From positions 868,001 through 932,000 of the forward strand of contig NZ_CP120733.1 in the NCBI RefSeq assembly GCF_029542625.1: DNA of 64,000 bases, written 5' to 3'. The notes beneath the pieces are model-generated. The model saw only the letters and a list, made by a program, of their open reading frames with translations, did no database searches and was not told the origin of the DNA. This document shows, in pieces, positions 55,732 to 63,994 of the stretch. The position numbers and the translations under genes are program-made. How positions within the stretch are numbered: position 1 is the first letter of the stretch; the number at the start of each line of letters is the position of its first letter. Source of the stretch: Tepidibacter hydrothermalis (GTDB lineage: Bacteria; Bacillota; Clostridia; Peptostreptococcales; Peptostreptococcaceae).

Positions 55732-56202
55732 ATGGGTATAGGACCATCAACTAAAGAAACATCTCTTCATCATTTTAGAGATCCACTTCTTGATGTTGTA
55801 AGTGGAGATAAAGATATAGACCTTATGGGTATTATGGTAGTAGGAACACCTCAAGATAATAAAGAAAAGTATTTCGTAGGACAAAGAGCGGCAGCTTGGG
55901 CTGAAGCTATGAGAGCTGATGGTGTAATCATCTCCGTTGATGGATGGGGAAACTCTCATGTGGATTATGCAAATACAATAGAAGAAATAGGAAAAAGAGA
56001 AATACCTGTAGTGGGACTTAGCTTTGTAGGAACTCAAGCAAAATTCGTAGTAACTAATAATTATATGGACACAATTGTAGATTTTAATAAATCAAAAGAA
56101 GGAATAGAGACACAGGTTGTTGGAGAAAACAATGTAGCTGTTCTAGATGCTAAAAAAGCACTTGCGTTTTTAAAATTAAAAATGAGAAAAGAGGGAAAAT
56201 AA
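55732..56202 (+). CDS. prdE: PrdE, PrdA C-terminal paralogue (copy 2)
   Basis: 156 residues, identical to copy 1 except Glu for Gly in IGKREIPVVG. Only a few nucleotide differences, far fewer than in prdB or the TauE-like gene. Followed by prdF after one base. Confidence 0.92.
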   Translation: MGIGPSTKETSLHHFRDPLLDVVSGDKDIDLMGIMVVGTPQDNKEKYFVGQRAAAWAEAMRADGVIISVDGWGNSHVDYANTIEEIGKREIPVVGLSFVGTQAKFVVTNNYMDTIVDFNKSKEGIETQVVGENNVAVLDAKKALAFLKLKMRKEGK

Positions 56203-56203
56203 T

Positions 56204-57208
56204 ATGAAAGCTATAAGAAGTATACATGCTGTTGATTCACACACTATGGGAGAGCCAACAAGAATAGTTGTTGGTGGAGTACCTAATATACCAGGTAAAA
56301 CTATGGCTGATAAAAAAGAGTATTTAGAAAAAAATATGGATACATTAAGAACTTCAATAATGCTTGAGCCAAGAGGACACAATGATATGTTTGGTTCTAT
56401 ATTAACTGCTCCAGTAAATGAAGAAGCTGATTTCGGAATAATATTCATGGATGGTGGCGGATACTTAAATATGTGTGGCCACGGATCTATAGGAGCTATA
56501 ACTGTAGCTATTGAAACTGGTATGGTTGAGCCTAAAGAACCTATTACAGAGGTTGTAATGGATACTCCTGCTGGAATCGTAAGATCTACAGCTAAAGTTG
56601 AAAATGGAAAAGTTAAAGAAGTATCTATAGTTAACGTACCAGCTTTTCACTACAAGAAAGATGTAGAAATAGAAGTTCCTGAAATAGGAAAAATAACATT
56701 TGATATATCTTTCGGAGGAAGCTTCTTTGCAATAATAAATGCTAAGCAATTAGGACTTAAAGTTGAGCCTAAGAACTCTCAAAAGTTAACTGCGTTAGGT
56801 CTTGAAATAAGAGATATAATAAACAAAGAAATAGAGATACAACATCCAACTTTATCTCATATAAATACTGTTGACTTAGTTGAAATATATGATGAACCAA
56901 CTCACCCAGAAGCAACTTACAAAAATGTAGTTATATTTGGACAAGGACAAGTAGATAGATCTCCTTGTGGTACAGGAACAAGTGCTAAACTAGCAACTCT
57001 TCACTCTAAGGGAGAGTTAAAAGAAGGAGAATTATTTGTATACGAAAGTATATTAGGAACTTTATTTAAAGGTAGAATAGTTGGAACTGGTGAAGTTGGA
57101 GATTATAACACTATAACTCCAGAAATAACAGCATCAGCTTATATAACAGGATTCAATCACTTTGTAATAGATCCTGACGATCCATTAAAGTATGGATTTG
57201 TATTATAA
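56204..57208 (+). CDS. prdF: Proline racemase PrdF (copy 2)
   Basis: 334 residues. Catalytic Cys91 and Cys255 are present. Differences from copy 1 cluster in the last 60 residues (GRIVGTGEVGDYNTITPE against GKVVGTGKVAEYNSVIPE). Last gene of operon 2. Confidence 0.98.
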   Translation: MKAIRSIHAVDSHTMGEPTRIVVGGVPNIPGKTMADKKEYLEKNMDTLRTSIMLEPRGHNDMFGSILTAPVNEEADFGIIFMDGGGYLNMCGHGSIGAITVAIETGMVEPKEPITEVVMDTPAGIVRSTAKVENGKVKEVSIVNVPAFHYKKDVEIEVPEIGKITFDISFGGSFFAIINAKQLGLKVEPKNSQKLTALGLEIRDIINKEIEIQHPTLSHINTVDLVEIYDEPTHPEATYKNVVIFGQGQVDRSPCGTGTSAKLATLHSKGELKEGELFVYESILGTLFKGRIVGTGEVGDYNTITPEITASAYITGFNHFVIDPDDPLKYGFVL

Positions 57209-57209
57209 A

Positions 57210-57354
57210 TCTTAACTTAATTCATATGGAGTGTTTACCTTAGATGAATTTTTAGTTATGGGTGCCCTGAGGGTAAGCCAATCCAGAAGCTGTTAAGTTC
57301 TTATATCCAATCTTAAAAGGATGGACTTTTAGAACTTTTAGCTTTTGGATAAAT
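57210..57354 (+). repeat. Dispersed structured repeat R2, copy inserted between prdF2 and the TauE-like gene
   Basis: Runs from CTTAACTTAATTCATATGG to AGCTTTTGGATAAAT. The corresponding site in unit 1 (just after 49124) lacks it: there the prdF end is joined directly to TATACATATATTG. This is therefore a filled-versus-empty-site pair. Stem arms AAGTTCT (57295-57301) and AGAACTT (57331-57337). Confidence 0.85.
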
Positions 57355-57362
57355 AAAAAAAG

Positions 57363-57413
57363 TATACATATATTGTTATAGTAATTAATATTAATTACTA
57401 TAACAATATATGC
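57363..57413 (+). terminator. Hairpin after prdF copy 2
   Basis: A nearly perfect palindrome (TATACATATATTGTTATAGT with its complement, centre AATTAATATTAATT). Purely A/T-rich; followed by AAAAAAG. Terminator function uncertain. Confidence 0.5.
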
Positions 57414-57448
57414 AAAAAAGATATAATCGTAGCAAGGCACAGACATTG

Positions 57449-57477
57449 TTTACTTTTTATCAAAGTCATGGTAAAAT
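57449..57477 (+). promoter_or_regulatory. Sigma-A-type promoter of the TauE-like gene (copy 2)
   Basis: TTTACT (57449-57454) and TAAAAT (57472-57477) with a 17-bp spacer; closer to consensus than copy 1. Confidence 0.65.
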
Positions 57478-57509
57478 GTAGATACAAATAAATAAAGGGG
57501 GTACAAATA

Positions 57510-58382
57510 ATGATAAACATAGTTTTAGGTGTTTTAGGAGTTTTAACTCTTTGGTTCGCAGTAGTATTTATATCGGACTTTATGAAGCATAAAGATGACT
57601 TAGAAACACATAATTCTTGGGGAAAAGTCACTTTTATTGGATTTGTAGTTAACTTTTTTGATACTTTAGGAATAGGTTCATTTGCACCTGCTACAGCACT
57701 ACTTAAAGGTATGAAACAAATTCAAGATAGATTATTACCAGGTACACTTAATGTATCTTGTACTATACCAGTTGTACTTGAATCATTTATATTTATAACA
57801 GTTATAGAAATGGAGCCTACTACTTTAGTTAGTATGCTTGCAGCAGCAACTATTGGAGCTTATGTTGGAGCTGGAATAGTTTCTAAACTTCCAGAGAAAA
57901 AGGTTCAATTAGTTATGGGAGTTGCATTATTTATTACAGCGTTATTGATGCTTGCAGGACAAATGAATTGGATGCCTGGTGGAGGAGAAGCTATTGGACT
58001 TCATGGAAGTAAGCTTATAATAGCAGTAATTGCTAACTTCATACTAGGAGCTTTAATGACTGCAGGAATAGGTCTTTATGCACCATGTATGGCACTTGTT
58101 TACTTATTAGGAATGTCTCCAAAGGTTGCTTTCCCTATAATGATGGGTTCTTGTGCATTCTTAATGCCTGTTGCTTCTTCTAAGTTTGTTAAAGAAAAAG
58201 CGTATGATAGAAGAGCATCAATGGGTATAACAATAGGAGGAGTTATAGGGGTATTAATAGCTGCTTATCTTGTTAAATCTCTACCTCTTAACATATTAAA
58301 ATGGTTAGTTATATTTGTTATATTCTACACATCTGCTACTATGTTAAAATCAGCTTCTAAAAATAAAGAAATAGTAAGCTAA
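57510..58382 (+). CDS. TauE/SafE-family membrane protein linked to prd operon 2
   Basis: 290 residues, about 85% identical to copy 1 by eye and thus the most diverged pair in the duplication. Changes include the first motif (NFFDTLGIGSFAPATALLKG, SCTIPVVLESF for SHTIPVVLEAF) and the loop after helix 4 (NWMPGGGEAIGLHGSKLI). The second motif GALMTAGIGLYAPCMALVYL is unchanged. Such divergence could reflect a changed substrate. Terminated at 58391. Confidence 0.88.
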   Translation: MINIVLGVLGVLTLWFAVVFISDFMKHKDDLETHNSWGKVTFIGFVVNFFDTLGIGSFAPATALLKGMKQIQDRLLPGTLNVSCTIPVVLESFIFITVIEMEPTTLVSMLAAATIGAYVGAGIVSKLPEKKVQLVMGVALFITALLMLAGQMNWMPGGGEAIGLHGSKLIIAVIANFILGALMTAGIGLYAPCMALVYLLGMSPKVAFPIMMGSCAFLMPVASSKFVKEKAYDRRASMGITIGGVIGVLIAAYLVKSLPLNILKWLVIFVIFYTSATMLKSASKNKEIVS

Positions 58383-58390
58383 ATAAATTT

Positions 58391-58421
58391 AAAACTGCCG
58401 ATATATATCGGCAGTTTTTTT
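58391..58421 (+). terminator. Terminator of prd unit 2
   Basis: AAACTGCCGATA and TATCGGCAGTTTTTTT pair perfectly around TA; it is the counterpart of 50187-50216. Confidence 0.92.
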
Positions 58422-58504
58422 GTTTGAAAAAATTATATACTTTTTATTTATTAGAGTATAGGTCTATATTGAAATAGTTGTACTAAATCTTATTTTTTAT
58501 TCTT

Positions 58505-58651
58505 AAGGAAATCATATCATTTTTTTCTTTTATAGATAACTTATTGAAAAAGCTACACTTTCAACTATTTTTAAGCAACAGAGTCGTGATCCTTGTTGGC
58601 TCCATGAACTATGTGAATTTTGAGAGCGGAGCCTGTAAGATCGTTGGACAT
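58505..58651 (+). repeat. Dispersed intergenic repeat R1, copy E plus fragment
   Basis: AAGGAAATCATATCATTTTT to GTGAATTTT (58505-58621) is a diverged R1. It is followed directly by GAGCGGAGCCTGTAAGATCGTTGGACAT (58622-58649), which repeats part of the R1 core and then runs into an inverted R2. The 60-residue-scale open frame here (58620-58811) is repeat sequence, not a gene. Confidence 0.7.
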
Positions 58652-58750
58652 AAGAACTCTACAACTTCTGCATAAGTGCACCCACAGGGCACACGCAACT
58701 AACCTTCAGATAAAGTCACAAACTTTATCTGAAGATAAGTTTCACTTGAT
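58649..58750 (-). repeat. Dispersed structured repeat R2, inverted truncated copy
   Basis: The reverse complement reads AGTGAAACTTATCTTCAGATAAAG, GTTAGTTGCGTGTGCCCTG and GCAGAAGTTGTAGAGTTCTTATG, matching the first two thirds of the copy at 40347. It is truncated at the R1 junction. Confidence 0.72.
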
Positions 58751-58821
58751 TATACGAAAGTCCAATAATACTGATGTAATTAAGTTTATTTTAATTTATA
58801 TGAATATTTAGGTTAATTATA

Positions 58822-59140
58822 ATGATATATTCAGCAAAGGCAGCTTTCTTAATGGTTGTAGGGCAAATGGATTGGATGCCAGGTGTAGAAGAAGATACAG
58901 GACTTATAGGAGAATTATATTAAGCAGTTAATGATTTTATATTAGGAGTTCTAATGACTGTAGGAACAGGCCTTTATGCACCATGAAAGGCACTTATTTA
59001 TTAGGAACGCCTTTAAAAGTTACATTACTTATAATTATGGGGTATTGTACATTTTTAACGATAGTTGTATCAAGTGAATTTATTAAAGAAGAAGCTATAT
59101 AAGACCATTTATGAAAATAGGTGGGGTTATAGGAGTTAGA
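58822..59140 (+). pseudogene. Decayed third copy of the TauE-like gene
   Basis: Aligns with the middle to late part of the gene at 57510: GGGCAAATGGATTGGATGCC, then TTTTATATTAGGAGTTCTAATGACTG and GGCCTTTATGCACCATG, with many substitutions, a frameshift and in-frame stops (TAA near 58921, TGA near 58984, TAA near 59099). The 5' third is absent, replaced by R1/R2 repeats. It indicates a former third unit or a third copy of the transporter. Confidence 0.85.
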
Positions 59141-59163
59141 CTAAATAAAGAGGAATATAAAAT

Positions 59164-59203
59164 AAAAATGACCATCTCTTATATAAGAGATGGTCATTTT
59201 TTT
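59164..59203. terminator. Bidirectional terminator after the pseudogene
   Basis: AAAAATGACCATCTCTTAT and its complement form a 19-bp stem with almost no loop and T runs on both strands. Confidence 0.88.
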
Positions 59204-59266
59204 AGGTTATAGTCATTTATTTATATACTAACTTTGTTTTTTAAAAGTCAATGCTTCATTATGCTA

Positions 59267-60445
59267 TTACATTAATAAGTATATATAATGAGCAGAAATA
59301 CCTGCTACAAACCCACCTATAGTATGAGCAAGAATTGCTTTATTAGTTAAATTTCTGCAATTTAAAGCATCCATCATACCTACATGAGTACTTAAATATC
59401 CACTCCAACACATTCCCATTGCTGTAAATACAGCTACATCATTAGCTCCAATTAAATTTTGACTTATAAACTTAGGTACTAATGATATAGCAGCACCTAC
59501 AGCGCCTAGAGCTGTTATTGGGAAAGCTATAGCTTCAGAAGATGTAAAACCAAATAAAGGTTTTAAAATAAACATAAGCTTTTCACCGATTAGAGGAAGT
59601 AGTCCGATTCCTTCATAAGCAACACCTTTGTAAATTTCTTTTCCAGTTTCAGGGTCTACAGAAGGACCAAATGTTAAAATCATTACAGCTGTACAAATAA
59701 TTAAAACCCCAGGTATTATAGCTATACCCATTTCAACTCCACTTTTTCCACCTTCAAGTAAGCATTCAAGTACTCTTTGGAATAGATTGTCAGTTTTAAT
59801 TTCTCTATAGTTAAGTGAATCAAAATCTTCAATACAATCACATGCTACCTCACTATCAGGAATTTGTGAATAATATTTTTGGGTAAAAAATATCATAAGT
59901 CTAACACTTATAACACTTCCTATTATAGCACTTATATTTCCTATTATAGCAGCTTTGAAAAATTGCTTGCCTTGAGACATCATAAAAGCTGTTACGATTA
60001 ATCCCATACCAAATGAAGTTCCTAAATTACATAAAGCTGGAAGTTGATGTTTTTTAAAGAATTTTTTAAATGACTTATCATTAGCTAATGATATAACAGC
60101 AGGGTTGTCCGAAAGATAAGTCGTTAAAGCTCCTATTATAGCAGCTCCAGGTAAACCATAAAGAGGTTTCATTAAGAATGCAAAAACTTTATTAATAAGC
60201 GCTATAACTCCAAATTCAGATAATAAGCTACCAAAAGCACCTGCTAAAACAGCTATTGCCATTATAAAAAATACTGTATTCAATAGTAAGTCGTGAGAAG
60301 TATACATTATTACTTTAAACATGACTCCAACGCCCATCTTACTAGCAATATAACCCATAGATCCTATGAGTATGAATAAAAATACAAAAGTTTCTAAATT
60401 AATAGCTTTGACTAATTTTTTGTTTGAAGTAGTTCCATTTGCCAC
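59267..60445 (-). CDS. Nucleoside-recognition (Gate) domain membrane protein
   Basis: 392 residues with about nine or ten helices. Two Gate-type segments are visible: AAIIGALTTYLSDNPAVISLAND in the first half and GFTSSEAIAFPITALGAVGAAISL in the second. Gate proteins include nucleoside permeases and spore maturation SpmA/SpmB; this full-length two-Gate form is of unknown substrate. A soluble acidic loop with Cys (SEVACDCIEDFDS) lies near the middle. The start follows GAAAGGCGG on the minus strand. No operon partner. Confidence 0.8.
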   Translation of the reverse strand: MANGTTSNKKLVKAINLETFVFLFILIGSMGYIASKMGVGVMFKVIMYTSHDLLLNTVFFIMAIAVLAGAFGSLLSEFGVIALINKVFAFLMKPLYGLPGAAIIGALTTYLSDNPAVISLANDKSFKKFFKKHQLPALCNLGTSFGMGLIVTAFMMSQGKQFFKAAIIGNISAIIGSVISVRLMIFFTQKYYSQIPDSEVACDCIEDFDSLNYREIKTDNLFQRVLECLLEGGKSGVEMGIAIIPGVLIICTAVMILTFGPSVDPETGKEIYKGVAYEGIGLLPLIGEKLMFILKPLFGFTSSEAIAFPITALGAVGAAISLVPKFISQNLIGANDVAVFTAMGMCWSGYLSTHVGMMDALNCRNLTNKAILAHTIGGFVAGISAHYIYLLM

Positions 60446-60608
60446 GAATAAAACCGCCTTTCAATCGTTTTTTTTTTGACAACTACAGGATAGCATAAAT
60501 ATGGAACAATATCAATGATTTGGAAATATATATAAAAATTTTGAATAAAACTAATTTTCTACTAATATATTTATATAGATAATACATAAGAACATGGAGG
60601 GAAGGAAG

Positions 60609-61244
60609 ATGATCAATATAAAAGAAGATACGAATGTCGTGAATATGTTAGGAGAGATTACAGAAGAACTTAAATTAAGCCATGAAATATTTGGAGAAAA
60701 GTTTTATGCTACAAAAATAAAAATAAAAAGACTTAGTGACTCACAAGATATACTGCCTATTACAGTATCAGAAAGATTGATTGTAGATTTAGATATGAAG
60801 GTTGGTAAAACCGTTGAGGTAAGTGGACAGTTAAGATCATATAATAAGGTGGTTGATGGAAAAAATAAGCTTATATTAACTGTATTTGCAAGAGAATTAG
60901 TTTTTGTAGAGGAAGAAAACAAAGATCCTAATAGCATATTTTTAGATGGATATGTATGTAAAAATCCTATATATAGGAAAACACCTTTAGGAAGAGAAAT
61001 TACAGATTTATTGTTAGCGGTTAATAGAGCTTATAATAAGTCTGATTATATACCATCTATAGCTTGGGGTAGAAATGCAAAGTTTTGTAAAAATTTAAAG
61101 GTGGGAGATAGAGTTCAATTATGGGGGAGAATTCAAAGTAGACAATATGAAAAGAAAGTTGAAGATGGAGAAGTTGATGTAAAGGTTGCATATGAAGTTT
61201 CGGTATCTAAAATGAAGAAGTTGTTGGAGAATAATACTAAATAA
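60609..61244 (+). CDS. SSB-like protein with two OB-fold domains
   Basis: 211 residues. The C-terminal half (about 105-205) matches the single-stranded DNA-binding OB fold (FLDGYVCKNPIYRKTPLGREI, SIAWGRNAKFCKNLKVGDRVQLWGRIQSRQYEK). The N-terminal half looks like a degenerate second OB fold (MLGEITEELKLSHEIFGEKFYATKIKIKRL). It lacks the acidic DDxxF tail of housekeeping SSB, so it is probably an accessory SSB. ATG 60609 follows GGGAAGGAAG; the frame also opens at 60594 but that start lacks spacing. Confidence 0.85.
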   Translation: MINIKEDTNVVNMLGEITEELKLSHEIFGEKFYATKIKIKRLSDSQDILPITVSERLIVDLDMKVGKTVEVSGQLRSYNKVVDGKNKLILTVFARELVFVEEENKDPNSIFLDGYVCKNPIYRKTPLGREITDLLLAVNRAYNKSDYIPSIAWGRNAKFCKNLKVGDRVQLWGRIQSRQYEKKVEDGEVDVKVAYEVSVSKMKKLLENNTK

Positions 61245-61372
61245 TCAATAAAAAAACAATGCTGTGAATAATATATTTTATATATTAATAAGAGTATTTA
61301 TATTGAATAATGGAATTATATTTATTATAATAGATAAGTAATAACTAAAGAATAGACAGAAGGTGAATTTAC

Positions 61373-61951
61373 TTGGAAAAAATATGTGTAGATACATCTT
61401 ATTATATAAGAGGTAGTATAAGTCCTAATAAAAAACAAAATAATATAAACAACTTCTTGGAGACCATAAACAGCTCTGTTGGAGAAAAAGTACTTCTTTT
61501 AGGAAATATATCTAATTATGGTAAGTACTTGAAAAAACTAGGAGTAGAGGTTATTATACTTGAAAATGATAAATATGTTACAAGTTCTGCTATTGTAGAT
61601 AATGGGAATTGTAATATAATTCAAGGATCGGTTGAATACATGCCATTTAAGGATAATTATTTTGATAAGGTAATATTTTTAAATTATTTTAATTGCTTTG
61701 AAAATGAAAAGAATGCTTTAAGAGAAGTATATAGAGTATTAAAGCATAAAGGTAAGGTAATAATAGAAGATAAAAATCCTAAAAATCTATCTGTAAAATT
61801 AAAATCACTTCAAAATAAGATAAAAGGATATAACGGAAAATTTTATCGACCTACAGAAATAGTAGAAATATTTGGTGAAAGTGGATTTTGCGGTACGTTT
61901 AAAGAAATAGACAGTGAAAATTATATTTATATGGGTATTAAAACAGATTAA
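61373..61951 (+). CDS. Class I SAM-dependent methyltransferase-like protein
   Basis: 192 residues. The Rossmann-like fold has degenerate motif I (KVLLLGNISNYGKYLKKLG), acidic motif II (VIILEND), SVEYMPFKDNYFDKVIFLN (motif III/IV of Methyltransf_11) and LREVYRVLKHKGKVIIED. The usual GxGxG of motif I is not present, so SAM binding may be altered. The substrate is unknown. TTG start after GAAGGTGAAT. Terminated at 61950. Confidence 0.75.
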   Translation: MEKICVDTSYYIRGSISPNKKQNNINNFLETINSSVGEKVLLLGNISNYGKYLKKLGVEVIILENDKYVTSSAIVDNGNCNIIQGSVEYMPFKDNYFDKVIFLNYFNCFENEKNALREVYRVLKHKGKVIIEDKNPKNLSVKLKSLQNKIKGYNGKFYRPTEIVEIFGESGFCGTFKEIDSENYIYMGIKTD

Positions 61952-61977
61952 AGACTAGGGTCACCTAGTCTTTTTTT
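61950..61977 (+). terminator. Intrinsic terminator after the methyltransferase gene
   Basis: AAAGACTAGG and CCTAGTCTTTTTTT pair around GTCA. Confidence 0.93.
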
Positions 61978-62040
61978 CTCTAATCAAATTATATAAAGAG
62001 AAATTTAAGTAACGAATTTTTTCTAAAAAGGGAGGAAAAA

Positions 62041-62184
62041 ATGAAGATTTATTATGGGTCTATAGTCTGGATAATGATTATTATTATACTTATATCTATT
62101 CAATATTCTATAAATAAGGTCATTATTTTACTAAGAGATATAAAAGAAATACTTATACAACTTAGAATAAAGGATAGATTATAA
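62041..62184 (+). CDS. Small single-pass membrane peptide
   Basis: 47 residues. After MKIYYG, residues about 7-25 form one hydrophobic helix ([18 protein letters not shown]), followed by an amphipathic basic tail ([18 protein letters not shown]). A strong AAAGGGAGG ribosome site precedes it and its stop is one base before the ATG of the sigma-54 regulator gene, so the two are translationally linked. No family recognised; it could anchor or modulate the regulator. Confidence 0.65.
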   Translation: MKIYYGSIVWIMIIIILISIQYSINKVIILLRDIKEILIQLRIKDRL

Positions 62185-62185
62185 T

Positions 62186-63955
62186 ATGGTAGATTTAATG
62201 CTTATAAAAGAGGATATAAAAAATACAGCAGATGTTATATCATCTGTGTTAAATGTAGATGTAACTATAGTTGACCATGATTTGATCAGAATTGCAGGCA
62301 CTGGAAAATATGCACATAAAATAGGAGAAAAGGTAAGTTTGTACTCTGCATTTAAAAATTCTCTAGATACAGGTGAGAGCTTTATAATTGAAAATCCAAG
62401 AGAAGATAAGATATGTAAGATGTGCAAGGATAAAGAGCAGTGCAAAGAATTTGCAGAGGTATGTTGCCCTATAGCATTAGAAGAAAAGATATACGGAGTT
62501 ATAGGCCTTATAGCATTTACACGAGAACAAGGCAACAATATAAAAAATAACAAAAGTCAATTAATGAGTTTTTTAACAAAAATGGCAGACTTGATATCAA
62601 GTAAAATAAAAGTAGAGAATAAATCTTATGAGATTAAAATACAGGCAAAGAGGCTAGAAATGCTTCTCAATAATATGGACAAGGCTGTAGTATCTACTGA
62701 TGTGTATGGAAATATAGATAAATACAATGATAAATTCAAAAATATATTTAAATTAGATGATAAATTAGATAAAAATAATATATTTGATATACTAAGATTT
62801 ATAAATAAAAATGAAATGACAACTATAAAAAAAAGGTATAAAAGTACATCTTTTATATATAAAACCAAGAATTATACGTTGAGAGGAATATATAATATAA
62901 ATACAATAATAATAGATGGAGATATAAAAGGATATGTATTCGATTTTATAGATAATTCTTCGGCTATAGAAAATTTTAATGAAATAACTGGGACAAACTA
63001 TAAAATAGGATTTGATAATATAATAGGAAATAGTTTATCTATGGAGCATGTAAAAAATGAGGCTCGGGTTGCGTCAAAAACTTCATCTACTGTATTGATA
63101 ACTGGAGAAAGTGGTACTGGAAAAGAGTTATTTGCAAGAGCTATACATAATAATGGAAGTAGATGTAAATACTCATTTATTGCTATTAACTGTGCAGCAA
63201 TCCCTGATAACTTGCTTGAGAGTGAACTGTTTGGGTATGAAGAAGGTGCATTTACAGGAGCTAAAAAAGGTGGGAAAGTAGGAAAGTTTGAACTTGCAAA
63301 TAGAGGAACTATATTCCTTGATGAAATAGGAGATATGAGCATACATTTACAGGGAAAGCTACTTAGAGTATTGCAGGAAAGAGAAGTTGAAAAAATAGGA
63401 GGGAAAATAAATATTCCAGTTGATGTTAGAATAATAGCTGCAACAAATAGGGATTTAGAAGAAATGGTTGCAAAGGGAGAGTTTAGAGAGGATTTATATT
63501 ATAGATTAAATGTAATTCCAATATCGATACCTCCGTTAAGAGATAGAAAAGAAGACATAGTATCATTGGTAGATAGTATAATTAAAGATTATTCTAAAAA
63601 ATTAAATAAATATATAACTGGAATAGAAGAATGTGCAATAACAAAAATACTGGATTATCCATGGCCTGGAAATGTAAGACAGCTTCAAAATGTAATTGAG
63701 TACAGTATAAATATGTCAAACTCATCAACAATAATATGTGAGAATCTACCTCAGAAAATAATGAAGAAAAATAAAGAAACTAAGTGTGATATAAATGGGG
63801 ATATAACTCCTCTTAAGGAAATAGAGAAGCAGGAAATAATAAAAGCTTTACACAAATTCAAGGATTACAAAAAAGATAAGGAAAGAGCTTGTGAGGCTCT
63901 TGGTATATCCAGAGCTACTCTTTATAGAAAAATGAAAGAATACCAGATAAAATAA
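62186..63955 (+). CDS. Sigma-54-dependent transcriptional activator with N-terminal cysteine cluster
   Basis: 589 residues. The N-terminal sensor (about 1-145) looks GAF-like and holds Cys77, 80, 86, 93 and 94 ([10 protein letters not shown], then VCCP). A PAS-like domain lies at about 150-255, then a sigma-54 AAA+ domain (Walker A GESGTGKE at 307, EGAFTGA loop, Walker B FLDEIGD), and a Fis-type helix-turn-helix ends the protein ([16 protein letters not shown]). The cysteines suggest a metal or redox signal. Its targets are not in view; they may follow beyond the window. About 45% similar to PrdR only in the AAA+ and HTH parts. Confidence 0.92.
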   Translation: MVDLMLIKEDIKNTADVISSVLNVDVTIVDHDLIRIAGTGKYAHKIGEKVSLYSAFKNSLDTGESFIIENPREDKICKMCKDKEQCKEFAEVCCPIALEEKIYGVIGLIAFTREQGNNIKNNKSQLMSFLTKMADLISSKIKVENKSYEIKIQAKRLEMLLNNMDKAVVSTDVYGNIDKYNDKFKNIFKLDDKLDKNNIFDILRFINKNEMTTIKKRYKSTSFIYKTKNYTLRGIYNINTIIIDGDIKGYVFDFIDNSSAIENFNEITGTNYKIGFDNIIGNSLSMEHVKNEARVASKTSSTVLITGESGTGKELFARAIHNNGSRCKYSFIAINCAAIPDNLLESELFGYEEGAFTGAKKGGKVGKFELANRGTIFLDEIGDMSIHLQGKLLRVLQEREVEKIGGKINIPVDVRIIAATNRDLEEMVAKGEFREDLYYRLNVIPISIPPLRDRKEDIVSLVDSIIKDYSKKLNKYITGIEECAITKILDYPWPGNVRQLQNVIEYSINMSNSSTIICENLPQKIMKKNKETKCDINGDITPLKEIEKQEIIKALHKFKDYKKDKERACEALGISRATLYRKMKEYQIK

Positions 63956-63994
63956 TCTCAAATTGAGACTGAAATCTCAATTTGAGATTATTTT
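63953..63994 (+). terminator. Intrinsic terminator after the last regulator gene
   Basis: AATCTCAAATTGAGA and TCTCAATTTGAGATT pair around CTGAAA and are followed by ATTTTATTT. Confidence 0.85.

Noticed and set aside
58620-58811. A 63-codon open frame on the plus strand.
   Set aside because: It lies entirely in R1 and inverted R2 repeat DNA, has no ribosome site and no recognisable protein pattern.
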